A stretch of DNA of 64,000 bases. Origin: Teredinibacter turnerae T7901 (GTDB lineage Bacteria; Pseudomonadota; Gammaproteobacteria; Pseudomonadales; Cellvibrionaceae). Positions 54,077 through 62,598 of the stretch are shown here, in pieces. The notes below the pieces were generated by a model, which was not told the DNA's origin, ran no database searches, and saw only the letters and a list, made by a program, of their open reading frames with translations. Where the stretch lies: contig NC_012997.1 in the NCBI RefSeq assembly GCF_000023025.1, forward strand, positions 5,074,501 to 5,138,500, read 5' to 3'. A program made the position numbers and the translations under genes. Numbering within the stretch: position 1 is the stretch's first letter; the number at the start of each line of letters is the position of its first letter.

Positions 54077-55807
54077 TTACCCCCCAGACGGTAAAATAGA
54101 TTCTGCCGTTCTCGCGTGAATGCCTACCTGTGTACCCACAAAGCCACCCGCCCACTGCGTACTGAGCACGCGCGCATCGTGGGCGCGGCCAATGAGTTCG
54201 CGGGCATCGCCCTCAGGTTGGTAGTAAAAGCTCAATTTATTGTCTTTGGATACGACTTCAAGGGTAATCCGTCGCGTTGGCTTTACTGGAAACACTTTGC
54301 TGGAAACGACATCCACCGGGCCTTGCGACGCCTTCTCGAGTACCACACGGTAGTAGGTGCCTGATTTTTTCACTGCCAGAAAAAAATGTGCTGTGTCATT
54401 CTGAAATAAGGCTAGCCCGCCCAGAACACCTTCGTTTTCCGGCAGATCCATGTTCAGCTTAGCGGTAAAATCCTGGTGCTGTTGCCTACGACCGATAAAC
54501 GCCGGTTGATTGCGTCCGTCCAGCCCCTCAGGTAGCGCCTTCAGCAACACGCCACCGTCATCACCTGGCTGCAACCAACCGCGGTTATTAGAGCGCAAGG
54601 TACTCCAGGCGTAACCCAGTTCACCGTCAGTAAAATAGTCCCGCTGGGTGAAGTTACCGGTCAGCGGCACCGCATCTTGCGTGCGTGGCAAGCCACTGGG
54701 CGCGGTAACATGGTAGGGAATTTCCGCGGCTGGTGCGGTAATGCGCGGCCAGCCCTTCTCCCAGCTCACCGGCAGCAAAAACGTCTCCCGTCCAGTGTTG
54801 AAAAACGTTTTGTCGTAATTGCGCGTCGCCAGAAATACGGCCCACCATTCCCCGCTGGCTGTTTGCACCAGATCCGCGTGACCGGCAGTCGCAATCGGAT
54901 TTTCGCGGTCCGCAGGCAAGTCGCGCTGAGTGAGAATCGGATTGTCGGCCGCTGGCACGAAAGGTTCCGTCAGCTTGCGGCTGCGAAAGATCACTTCAGA
55001 GTGATCTTGTGAAGTGCCACCTTCCGCGCACATAAGGTAGTACCAGCCATCAACTTTATACAGGTGCGGCCCTTCGATCCAGATCGGCTCCTGGCTGATG
55101 TCCACGCCACCGTTCACGATCACCCGGCCGGAATCTGGCAACACCTTCATTGTCCCCAGATCCAACTCCCATATCCAGATCGCCCGGTGCCCGTTGTAGC
55201 GGGGCTGTTCGTCTGGTGCACCGTTGTGCGTGATGTAGACACGGCCATCGTCATCGAAGAACATCGAGGGGTCGATACCCTGCACTTCTGGCAGAAGAAT
55301 CGGGTCGGACCACCCCTCTGCCGGGTTTTTGCTGGTAACGATGAAGTTGCCAATGCCGTCCACATCGGTGCTGATCACGTAGAAGGTGCCGTCGTGATAC
55401 CGAATCGTTGACGCGTAGATACCGCGCGAAACGCCTTTGCCGGTCATATCCAGCTGTGATGTGCGCGTCAGGACATGCCCTAACGGCTCCCAATTCACCA
55501 GGTCGGTGCTGCGAAAAATGGGGATGCCCGGGGTGTAGGCAAACGAAGACGTCACCAGGTAAAAGCTGTCCCCGGCGCGGGTAATGCTGGGGTCTGGGTA
55601 GAAGCCCGACAAAATGGGATTTTGGTATTCGCCGGCGGCCAATGGTTGTTCAAATACCTCATCCTGGCCCTGGTATTCGAACCAGTTTACCTTGAGCGCA
55701 TGCTCGGCGAAATTCCCAGGGTGGACACTGGGCTGGGGCTCACTGCCGCAAGCCACTATTGCGAAGATCACACACAAACCCACGGGCAACCAACGATAAG
55801 ATTTCAT
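54077..55807 (-). CDS. GH43 beta-xylosidase/arabinofuranosidase lipoprotein
   Basis: 576 residues. Lipobox AIVAC, then a five-bladed GH43 propeller with base Asp in GFYPDPS, pKa-tuning Asp in GIDPSMFFDDDG, and acid Glu in WIEGPHLYKVDG, all present. The C-terminal ~190 residues look like the concanavalin-like domain of GH43 beta-xylosidases (FIGRRQQHQDFTAKLNM, FFLAVKKSGTYYRVVLE). It should trim xylo-oligosaccharides or arabinose side groups at the cell surface. It is 67 bp from the GH10 gene. Confidence 0.88.
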   Translation of the reverse strand: MKSYRWLPVGLCVIFAIVACGSEPQPSVHPGNFAEHALKVNWFEYQGQDEVFEQPLAAGEYQNPILSGFYPDPSITRAGDSFYLVTSSFAYTPGIPIFRSTDLVNWEPLGHVLTRTSQLDMTGKGVSRGIYASTIRYHDGTFYVISTDVDGIGNFIVTSKNPAEGWSDPILLPEVQGIDPSMFFDDDGRVYITHNGAPDEQPRYNGHRAIWIWELDLGTMKVLPDSGRVIVNGGVDISQEPIWIEGPHLYKVDGWYYLMCAEGGTSQDHSEVIFRSRKLTEPFVPAADNPILTQRDLPADRENPIATAGHADLVQTASGEWWAVFLATRNYDKTFFNTGRETFLLPVSWEKGWPRITAPAAEIPYHVTAPSGLPRTQDAVPLTGNFTQRDYFTDGELGYAWSTLRSNNRGWLQPGDDGGVLLKALPEGLDGRNQPAFIGRRQQHQDFTAKLNMDLPENEGVLGGLALFQNDTAHFFLAVKKSGTYYRVVLEKASQGPVDVVSSKVFPVKPTRRITLEVVSKDNKLSFYYQPEGDARELIGRAHDARVLSTQWAGGFVGTQVGIHARTAESILPSGG

Positions 55808-55833
55808 CTCTTCTACCTATTTTTATTATGTTT

Positions 55834-55869
55834 GAGCGCGCCCAATCGCATTCCTTTCTCGGGCGCTCA
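55834..55869 (-). terminator. Hairpin after the GH10 gene
   Basis: GAGCGCCC on the minus strand pairs with GGGCGCGCTC (one 2-nt bulge), close after the GH10 stop. The T-tract is imperfect. Confidence 0.5.
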
Positions 55870-55873
55870 CTGG

Positions 55874-57055
55874 TCAGGGCGCCTCGATTAACGCATCAGC
55901 AAATCCCTGCAGTGCTGGCTTGGGCGTAAAGTCGCTATTAAAAAGCACGCCAAACTCCAGGCGGCTCGTATTTCGATTCAACCAGCTGTCGGCATCGGTA
56001 ATGCCCCACACGGTGATACCACCGCGCGACGCAGCCGGCACGGCTTCCAAATACGCACTCACCAGCGCCTGATAGCGATCAGCCAGCGCAATTTGCATTT
56101 CTGGCGTCAACTGACTGATACGGTCGGTATCGAGCGTACTGCGCGCTACATCCATCTCGGTCAGTTTCACCTTCAAGCCACGGCTGACGACTTTCGCCAG
56201 GGCCTGTTTAAATGTGCCCACGTCGGGGTAGTCCATATTCACATGCATTTGAAACCCGATGCCATCAATAGGCACGGAGTTCGCCTGCAATTCATCCACC
56301 ATGGCAAGAATGGAGTTCAGCTTTGATCCGTTATTTTCCATGCCATAGTCGTTGTAATACAAGTCCACATTTGCCCCAGCGGCACTGCGGGCCGACGTAA
56401 ACGCTCGTGCGATATAATCGTCGCCCACGCCCAAGCGCCATACGCTATCACGCAATTGCGAACCGCCACCGTCCAGAAAGGCTTCGTTGACCACATCCCA
56501 ACTCACCACATTGTCGTAATTCTGCGCGAAGTGCTCAACAATAGTGGCGATGTGATCATCCATCATCGCCTGCCAGTCAGCCTGGGTACCGGCGAAGTTA
56601 TTGATCCAGTCTGGCTGTTGCGCGTGCCAGATCAACACATGTCCATGTACCACCAGCCCCTGTGCGACGGTATAGTCCATCAGGGCATCCGCGTTAGCGA
56701 AATCGTACGTCTCCTGCTGCGGGTGCAGAAGGAAAGGCTTCATAATATTTTCCGGTGTAACCGTATCGAAATGCGCTTCAACAATGGCCTGCCGAGGCGT
56801 ACTGGTAAGAATGGAGTTAATAGCGCCACCCGCTTCCACGGCAACGCCGATTGGCATATCCGCCAAGCTATGTAGATGTTCGACGGTGATTTCCGGCGTC
56901 GGCACCGGGGTCGGTGTTGGCTCCGGTGTAGGGGTTGGCGTTATCACCGGATTTTCCGGCACTGGCACAGTGGTTTTACCACTGCCACCGCAAGCGGAAA
57001 GTGCAAACAGAATAAGAGCAAATACAACTGATTTAACAGCGAGGAAGGAATACAT
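55874..57055 (-). CDS. GH10 endo-1,4-beta-xylanase lipoprotein
   Basis: 393 residues. Lipobox ALSAC, a Pro/Thr linker (about residues 34-54), and a compact GH10 barrel: acid/base Glu in VVSWDVVNEAF, nucleophile Glu in KVKLTEMDV, and HGHVLIWHAQQPDW. No binding module, so it may act on soluble or surface-held xylan. ATG 57055 is preferred to a TTG at 57067. It is transcribed away from the GH115 gene. Confidence 0.92.
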   Translation of the reverse strand: MYSFLAVKSVVFALILFALSACGGSGKTTVPVPENPVITPTPTPEPTPTPVPTPEITVEHLHSLADMPIGVAVEAGGAINSILTSTPRQAIVEAHFDTVTPENIMKPFLLHPQQETYDFANADALMDYTVAQGLVVHGHVLIWHAQQPDWINNFAGTQADWQAMMDDHIATIVEHFAQNYDNVVSWDVVNEAFLDGGGSQLRDSVWRLGVGDDYIARAFTSARSAAGANVDLYYNDYGMENNGSKLNSILAMVDELQANSVPIDGIGFQMHVNMDYPDVGTFKQALAKVVSRGLKVKLTEMDVARSTLDTDRISQLTPEMQIALADRYQALVSAYLEAVPAASRGGITVWGITDADSWLNRNTSRLEFGVLFNSDFTPKPALQGFADALIEAP

Positions 57056-57143
57056 ACAGGCTTTCAAAGGGTGGCTCCAGGTACAACAAAAATCCTGATT
57101 CGATAAGCGACGCTAACGAGATTGGTTAGACAGTGTAGGCGCT

Positions 57144-57160
57144 TGGTTAAAGATTAACCA
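57144..57160. promoter_or_regulatory. Palindrome upstream of the GH10 gene
   Basis: TGGTTAA-AGA-TTAACCA, a perfect 7-bp dyad 89 bp upstream of the GH10 start, in an AT-rich region. Candidate operator of an unknown regulator. Confidence 0.45.
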
Positions 57161-57291
57161 GATTCGCATATAAATTAGTTATAGTCAATTAAACTATTAG
57201 ACTCTCGTTGCTGACCTTGCCAGGGTGTGATCGAGTCCTTGATCTACGCCGTCACTAAATTTTCCTCGGCCTTATCAACGTCAGTTTACAC

Positions 57292-57301
57292 TTGTATACA
57301 A
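57292..57301. promoter_or_regulatory. GntR-like palindrome TTGTATACAA
   Basis: A perfect 10-bp palindrome between the GH10 and GH115 genes. The core TGTATACA resembles operator cores of GntR-family regulators, several of which sense uronates. No GntR gene is in the window. Confidence 0.4.
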
Positions 57302-57379
57302 CACTCGGGTAAATTAACCTGTTTAGCGTTAGCAGCTTTATCCCAACAGTTTTTGGGCTAGGCTTAACGCTGGAAAAAC

Positions 57380-57505
57380 AAAAGTTGCTGGCGAACCGGG
57401 GTTCCTCCCCGCCAGGCAGGAGCACGCCATGTTATATGACGCTCCGCCAAATTTGACGCTTAAAGCAGAATAACAAGGGCACGGAGGACACTCATCAGGG
57501 TGTGA
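57380..57505 (+). other. Hairpin-rich leader upstream of GH115
   Basis: Several helices can be drawn: CTGGCG / CGCCAG (57388-57415), GGAGC / GCTCC with inner CAT / ATG (57419-57445), and ACAC / GTGT (about 57488-57503). No riboswitch class matches. It may be the GH115 leader or a small RNA; it may also be chance. Confidence 0.3.
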
Positions 57506-57571
57506 GCCGGGCCCGGTCAATCAACCCTTATACCGGATTCTCTCGCAGTAAAATGCCTTAGGAGCATACTA

Positions 57572-60463
57572 ATGGTGGCAAGTACACGCATCAGGTTTTG
57601 GTTAAAAGCCTGTCTATGTTTTATTTTCTTTTCCAGTTTCTGGTCGACCAGCAGCTGGGCATCACTCGGTGAAGCCAGCTATATCACGCAGAATCCCAAG
57701 CGGGGTTCTCTGGTACTGGTCGATGACAAGCAACAAGCCACCCTCTTTGTCGACAACGGTGATTTCAAAGGCGTCGTCCGTGCAGCCGGCGATCTGCAGT
57801 CAGACATTGAGCGCGTCACTGGCAAAACGCCCAAAGTTGTGAATGACGCCACCACCCTGAAAGGTCAGGCAGTCATTATTGGCACCATTGGCAAAAGCCC
57901 GGTTATCGACAAGTTAATCGCGGATAAGATTATCGATCCCGGTCGCATCGCCGACAAATGGGATGCCTACCATCTGGAAGTGGTCAATAACCCACTTCCC
58001 GGCGTCGACCGCGCACTCGTCATCGCCGGTGCAGATAAACGCGGCACTATTTATGGTATCTACGATGTGTCCGAGCAGATCGGCGTGTCTCCCTGGTACT
58101 ACTGGGCAGACGTGCCAACGGAACACAAAGACGCGCTTTATGTACTAAATAAAACCCGCGTTCAGGATGCTCCCAAAGTGAAGTACCGCGGTATTTTCCT
58201 CAACGACGAAGCACCCGCACTGTCCAGCTGGGTGGCGGCCAATCACGGCAACTACACCCACGAGTTTTACGTAAAAGTGTTTGAGCTGCTGTTGCGCCTG
58301 AAGGCGAACTTCCTGTGGCCGGCTATGTGGAATAACGCCTTCGCCGACGACGATCCACAGAATATGATTCTCGCCGACGAGTATGGGATCGTCATGAGTA
58401 CCTCCCACCACGAACCTATGATGCGCGCCGACAAAGAATGGAACCGTCACGGCAAGGGCGTGTGGGAATACTCCTCTAACCCCGAAAACCTGTACGACTT
58501 CTGGGTCGACGGCGCCAAGCGCAACAAAGACTACGAGAGCATTTACACTCTCGGCATGCGCGGTCAGGAAGATAAGCCCATGAGTGAAGGGGAAAACATC
58601 GGCCTGCTAGAGAAAATCGTGCACGATCAGCGCGAGATTCTCGGCAATGTTTTCACCGACCAACCACTCGAAGAAGTGCCCCAGGTATGGTGTCTGTACA
58701 AAGAGGTACAGGCTTACTATGAAAAAGGCATGCGTGTCCCCGACGATGTCATCCTGCTGTGGACTGACGATAACTGGGGCAATATACGCCGCCTGCCAAC
58801 CCCGGAAGAACGCAAGCGCAGCGGCGGCGCCGGGGTCTACTACCACTTCGATTACGTGGGTGGCCCGGTATCCTACCGCTGGATTAACAACACGCCCATC
58901 TCCCGCATTTGGGAGCAGATGAACCTGGCGTACAACTACGACGCCAACAAAATCTGGATCACCAACGTGGGCGACCTTAAGCCGATGGAGTTTCCCATCG
59001 AGTTCTTCCTGCGCATGGCATGGGACCCGGAACGCTGGCCCCAAACGCGCTTACAGGAGTTTGGCCGACTTTGGGCGGAGCGTGAATTTGGCCCTGAGTA
59101 CGCAGCTGAAATCGAAGCCTTAGTGAGTGGTTACACGCGTCATAGTGGCCGCCGCAAACCAGAGCTGATCAAGCCCGACACCTATAACCTGCTCAACTAC
59201 CGGGAAGCGGAACGGGTAAAAGCGGAGCTGGAGGATCTGGTGGTTCGCGCTGAAGCACTGGCGAAAAAAATCCCTGCTGACAAGCAAGACGCTTACTTTC
59301 AGCTTGTGCTCCACCCGGTTAAAGCAACCGCCACCGTCACTTTGCTGAACATCGCTGTAGGTGAAAACCGCCTGTATGCGAATCAAAGTCGCAACAATGC
59401 CAATAATTATGCAGAGAAAGCTCTGGATCTGTTCGCCCAGGATGCCGCGCTGAAGGATAAATATCACAGCATAAACGGCGGCAAGTGGAACAACTTCATG
59501 AACCAGCCGCACATCGGTTACACCAACTGGAACAACCCGGAAGGGGACCAGATGCCGGTAACTTACGATTACATGCCAGGCAACTACGCAGAAATGAGTA
59601 TTGCTGTGGAGGGCAACCCCAACATCTGGCCAGACAACGGCGGCCAGGCATTGGCATTCGACCAAAACGGGCAAGATTCACGCTGGCTCGACGTGTATAA
59701 CCGGGGTACGCGCGAATTCGGTTACACACTCACGCCAAGCGACGACTGGATCAAGCTGAGTAAAACTGGAGGCAAAACCAAGGGCACCGAGCGCATTACG
59801 GTTTCCATCGACTGGAAAAAGCTGCCAGAAGGTACGTCCACCGGCAGCATTGGTGCCAAAGGACCCAGTTGGAACCGCGCACGTATAAAAGTAAGCGCAT
59901 ACAAACCCAACAAGTCACTGGAACGCCGAGCCAAAGGCTTTCTTGAAGCCGACGGCTATATCGCTATCGAAGCCGCCAGTGCCAGTCGCGGTAGTGCCAG
60001 TAAAGGTATCGCGTGGACGGAGATCCCCGGTTACGGTCACACCCACAGCGGCATGACGCCACTGCCGGTTACCGACCAGGTCTTTGAAGATCCAACACAG
60101 GCACCCTATCTGGAGTACGACCTCACTTTCTTCAATAAAGGTGAGTTTGATGTCAATCTGGTCATGGCGCCCAGCTGGCCCATTTTCCCGGGTCGCGGCT
60201 TGCGTTACGCTATTGCGCTCGGCGACGAAAAGCCGCAAGTGGTGGATTTCCTCGAAGGCTTCAATGGCACCGATGGCGCGTGGGGCAAGGTTGTTTCCGA
60301 CAACCGCCGCATCAGCACCAGCCGCCATACGGTGGAAGAACCCGGTCGCACCAAACTGCGTATCTATATGGTTGACCCGGCGGTCACCTTCCAGAAAATC
60401 ATGATTGATACGGGCGGCCTTAAGCCCAGCTACCTGGGACCACAGGAAAGCCCGCGCAAGTAA
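57572..60463 (+). CDS. GH115 alpha-glucuronidase
   Basis: 963 residues with a signal peptide (ACLCFIFFSSFWSTSSWA). Layout of GH115: N-terminal domain with NGDFKGVVRAAGDLQSDIERV, catalytic barrel (about 180-520) including YRGIFLNDEAPALSSW, NFLWPAMWNNAF, YGIVMSTSHHEPM, DDNWGNIRRLP and NVGDLKPMEFPIEFFLRM, a helical part, and a C-terminal beta domain. It removes 4-O-methylglucuronic acid from internal xylose units of glucuronoxylan, opening the chain to GH10. Ribosome site TTAGGAG. Confidence 0.93.
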   Translation: MVASTRIRFWLKACLCFIFFSSFWSTSSWASLGEASYITQNPKRGSLVLVDDKQQATLFVDNGDFKGVVRAAGDLQSDIERVTGKTPKVVNDATTLKGQAVIIGTIGKSPVIDKLIADKIIDPGRIADKWDAYHLEVVNNPLPGVDRALVIAGADKRGTIYGIYDVSEQIGVSPWYYWADVPTEHKDALYVLNKTRVQDAPKVKYRGIFLNDEAPALSSWVAANHGNYTHEFYVKVFELLLRLKANFLWPAMWNNAFADDDPQNMILADEYGIVMSTSHHEPMMRADKEWNRHGKGVWEYSSNPENLYDFWVDGAKRNKDYESIYTLGMRGQEDKPMSEGENIGLLEKIVHDQREILGNVFTDQPLEEVPQVWCLYKEVQAYYEKGMRVPDDVILLWTDDNWGNIRRLPTPEERKRSGGAGVYYHFDYVGGPVSYRWINNTPISRIWEQMNLAYNYDANKIWITNVGDLKPMEFPIEFFLRMAWDPERWPQTRLQEFGRLWAEREFGPEYAAEIEALVSGYTRHSGRRKPELIKPDTYNLLNYREAERVKAELEDLVVRAEALAKKIPADKQDAYFQLVLHPVKATATVTLLNIAVGENRLYANQSRNNANNYAEKALDLFAQDAALKDKYHSINGGKWNNFMNQPHIGYTNWNNPEGDQMPVTYDYMPGNYAEMSIAVEGNPNIWPDNGGQALAFDQNGQDSRWLDVYNRGTREFGYTLTPSDDWIKLSKTGGKTKGTERITVSIDWKKLPEGTSTGSIGAKGPSWNRARIKVSAYKPNKSLERRAKGFLEADGYIAIEAASASRGSASKGIAWTEIPGYGHTHSGMTPLPVTDQVFEDPTQAPYLEYDLTFFNKGEFDVNLVMAPSWPIFPGRGLRYAIALGDEKPQVVDFLEGFNGTDGAWGKVVSDNRRISTSRHTVEEPGRTKLRIYMVDPAVTFQKIMIDTGGLKPSYLGPQESPRK

Positions 60464-60477
60464 GTACCGCCTACTGC

Positions 60478-60510
60478 ACAGCGCGCTTTGTCTCCGGGCT
60501 TGCGCGCTGT
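60478..60510 (+). terminator. Hairpin after GH115
   Basis: ACAGCGCGC / GCGCGCTGT, perfect 9-bp stem; a second hairpin TGGCGG / CCGCCA follows at 60521-60538. T-tracts are poor, so partial termination before the next gene is likely. Confidence 0.5.
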
Positions 60511-60680
60511 CCTCTCAAACTGGCGGGTTATTCCGCCAATCCCACCTATACTTGCAGTGTGAACTTTCTCGCTGAGCCCGATCAAATTTAGACCAGGGCG
60601 GTCGGATTTCCCGTTGGGTACCGACTATAAATCTGCTTTAATTGGCGCTTGTATCCGCCATAACAATGAGACACTCGACA

Positions 60681-61736
60681 ATGATTAAAAGGACTCTTCT
60701 CAGCGTAAGCCTTATTGGTCTGGTCAGTTGCGACAGGGCAACCGAGGATGTTCCACCCAGTACCTCCGATATCAAAGACAGCGATTACATCAGTGCACCG
60801 CTTATCACCGACATCTACGCCGGTGCGCCTTCTGCACGGGTTTTCGACGGGCGCCTGTATGTTTACCCCACCCACGATGGCGAAACGGCTTCCGGCAAGC
60901 CCGAACATGTGGACTATCACGTGTTCTCCATGAACACGGTGGGGGGTGACATTCGCCACGACGGGCCGATTATGCATGTCGGCGATGTGCCCTGGGCCCG
61001 CGATCGGCTGGGTGCACCTGACGCCATTGAGCGCGACGGCACCTTCTACCTGTATTTTCCTGCCGAAGATGACCGCGGCGTATTCCGCATCGGCGTCGCC
61101 ACTGCGGACAACCCGGCAGGGCCATTCCAGCCCAGGCCCGACCCTATCGCTGGCAGCTACAGTATTGATCCCTGCATTTTTGAAGATGACGACGGTTCCT
61201 ACTACCTTTATCTGGGCGGTATCGGCGACGGCCAATTACAGCGCTGGCTGGGCGACAGCTATCTCGCCGCTGATAATTATCCACAGCCGCGTTCACCAAC
61301 GTTGATGCCGCGCATGGCCAAGCTCAATCCGGATATGGTTTCGTTAGAGCACCCGCTGACGGAGATCGCACTGCAAGACGATACCGGCAACCTGGTCAAT
61401 TTTGGAGATACAGAGCGACGTTTCGGCGGGGGCACCTGGGTGCATAAATACCACAACACCTACTACCTGAGCTGGTCCAGCGGCGACACTAACCTGATCC
61501 AGTACGCCACCAGCAACAACCCTTACGGGCCTTTTCGTTGGCAGGGCAAGCTTGTAGAGGCGGTAACCGGCAATACCACCCAACATGCCATCACTGAATT
61601 TAACGGCAAATGGTACCTGTTTTACCACGACATCGGGCTGTCCGGACAGGACCATCTGCGCAGCCCCAAAATGACTGAACTTGTCCATCGGGCCGACGGC
61701 AGCATTGCTACCATCGACACCTTTTTGGGCGACTAG
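60681..61736 (+). CDS. GH43-fold lipoprotein lacking the catalytic base and acid
   Basis: 351 residues. Lipobox LVSC, then a GH43-type propeller close to the alpha-arabinofuranosidase-like group (DYHVFSMNTVGGD, DVPWARDRLGAPDA, FYLYFPAEDDRGVFRIGVAT, YHNTYYLSWSSGDTNLIQYA). The base position, normally ADPSA, reads GAPSA (Ala49). The acid position, normally RRFFEGPW, reads RRFGGGTW (Gly250). The pKa-tuning Asp in SIDPCIF is kept. It may be a sugar-binding pseudo-enzyme, or may use other residues. The start at 60681 places the lipobox correctly; ATG 60666 is an alternative. Confidence 0.75.
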   Translation: MIKRTLLSVSLIGLVSCDRATEDVPPSTSDIKDSDYISAPLITDIYAGAPSARVFDGRLYVYPTHDGETASGKPEHVDYHVFSMNTVGGDIRHDGPIMHVGDVPWARDRLGAPDAIERDGTFYLYFPAEDDRGVFRIGVATADNPAGPFQPRPDPIAGSYSIDPCIFEDDDGSYYLYLGGIGDGQLQRWLGDSYLAADNYPQPRSPTLMPRMAKLNPDMVSLEHPLTEIALQDDTGNLVNFGDTERRFGGGTWVHKYHNTYYLSWSSGDTNLIQYATSNNPYGPFRWQGKLVEAVTGNTTQHAITEFNGKWYLFYHDIGLSGQDHLRSPKMTELVHRADGSIATIDTFLGD

Positions 61737-61806
61737 GCTCGCGCCAGTGGCGTATCACCCGCGGGCTAAAAATAACACTACCAACATAACAAGCGGAGGC
61801 GTGACC

Positions 61807-62460
61807 ATGATTCGCACTACAACAAAAGCCCTTTGGATTGCTGCACTGTGTTTGGCAAGCACCTGGTTTGCACCAGTAACCCAGGCAGCCGATAGCCAGC
61901 AGCTTAATCCGGATTTTTTCTATTATTTTAATGGCAATATCGTGGGGCCACGGGGATTTGCGGTGAGTGATCCCGATAACTGGAACGGCATACCTGCTCA
62001 AAATTTTACCGCTGAATCAAAGGGCAGAAAACTAAAGATGGAGCCTACAGACTATAAAGCTAAAAACGACGCGATACACGTCACCTGGAGCCACAAAAAG
62101 GTCAAAGGAACGCTCGCGCTGAATGGCCCGGCTATGGACTTGGAAAAATATAAAGATCTCACCGCACTTGCTTTTGATGTACGTGTAGATCAGAAACCCA
62201 GCAAAGATGTGCAGCTCGGCATGGACTGCGGCTACCCCTGTCGTGCGGAAGTACCGATAGCTAGGAAACTTCGTGAATTTAAAAAGGGAGAGTGGTCTCT
62301 ATTATGGATGCCGCTTAATTGCTTCAAAAGCGACGACTTTGATCTTACTAAAATCAAAGGCCCCTTCCTGCTTAGTACCGACGGGAAAATGACAATTGGT
62401 ATTGCCAATATTCGTCTTGAACGACTCCCAGCAGGTTTTCCTGGCTGCAAAGAAGAGTAA
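61807..62460 (+). CDS. Secreted stand-alone galactose-binding-like domain protein (ExoP C-terminal domain type)
   Basis: 217 residues: signal peptide (LCLASTWFAPVTQA) and one jelly-roll domain: AIHVTWSHKKVKGTLALNG, LTALAFDVRVDQKPSKDVQLGM, REFKKGEWSLLWMPLNCF, GPFLLSTDGKMTIGIANIRL. This pattern is that of the C-terminal domain of GH3 exo-glucanases such as ExoP (PF18559), here without any GH3 domain. Strong ribosome site GGAGGCG before ATG 61807. It may bind xylan fragments or serve as accessory subunit for the neighbours; inferred only. Confidence 0.65.
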   Translation: MIRTTTKALWIAALCLASTWFAPVTQAADSQQLNPDFFYYFNGNIVGPRGFAVSDPDNWNGIPAQNFTAESKGRKLKMEPTDYKAKNDAIHVTWSHKKVKGTLALNGPAMDLEKYKDLTALAFDVRVDQKPSKDVQLGMDCGYPCRAEVPIARKLREFKKGEWSLLWMPLNCFKSDDFDLTKIKGPFLLSTDGKMTIGIANIRLERLPAGFPGCKEE

Positions 62461-62476
62461 AGATAGTTTTCGATGT

Positions 62477-62505
62477 AAAAAAAAGGCGCCTAAACGGCGC
62501 CTTTT
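62477..62505 (+). terminator. Terminator after the stand-alone domain gene
   Basis: AAAAAAGGCGCC-TAAAC-GGCGCCTTTT, 6-bp GC stem extended by A/T pairs. Works on both strands; ends the xylan cluster. Confidence 0.8.
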
Positions 62506-62598
62506 CCATTTTAACGGCTGACTTTAATCGCGGACTACAGCTTCAAACCACACTTCAAAAATACAAGCCAAAACCACAACTGAAAACCACACCGCAAA

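Noticed and set aside
57492-57498. CTGATGA core (minus strand) resembling a hammerhead ribozyme
   Set aside because: No GAAA with the required spacing and no matching stems are present.
57338-57520. 60-codon minus-strand frame in the GH115 leader
   Set aside because: No ribosome site and no resemblance to any protein family; it covers the hairpin-rich block.
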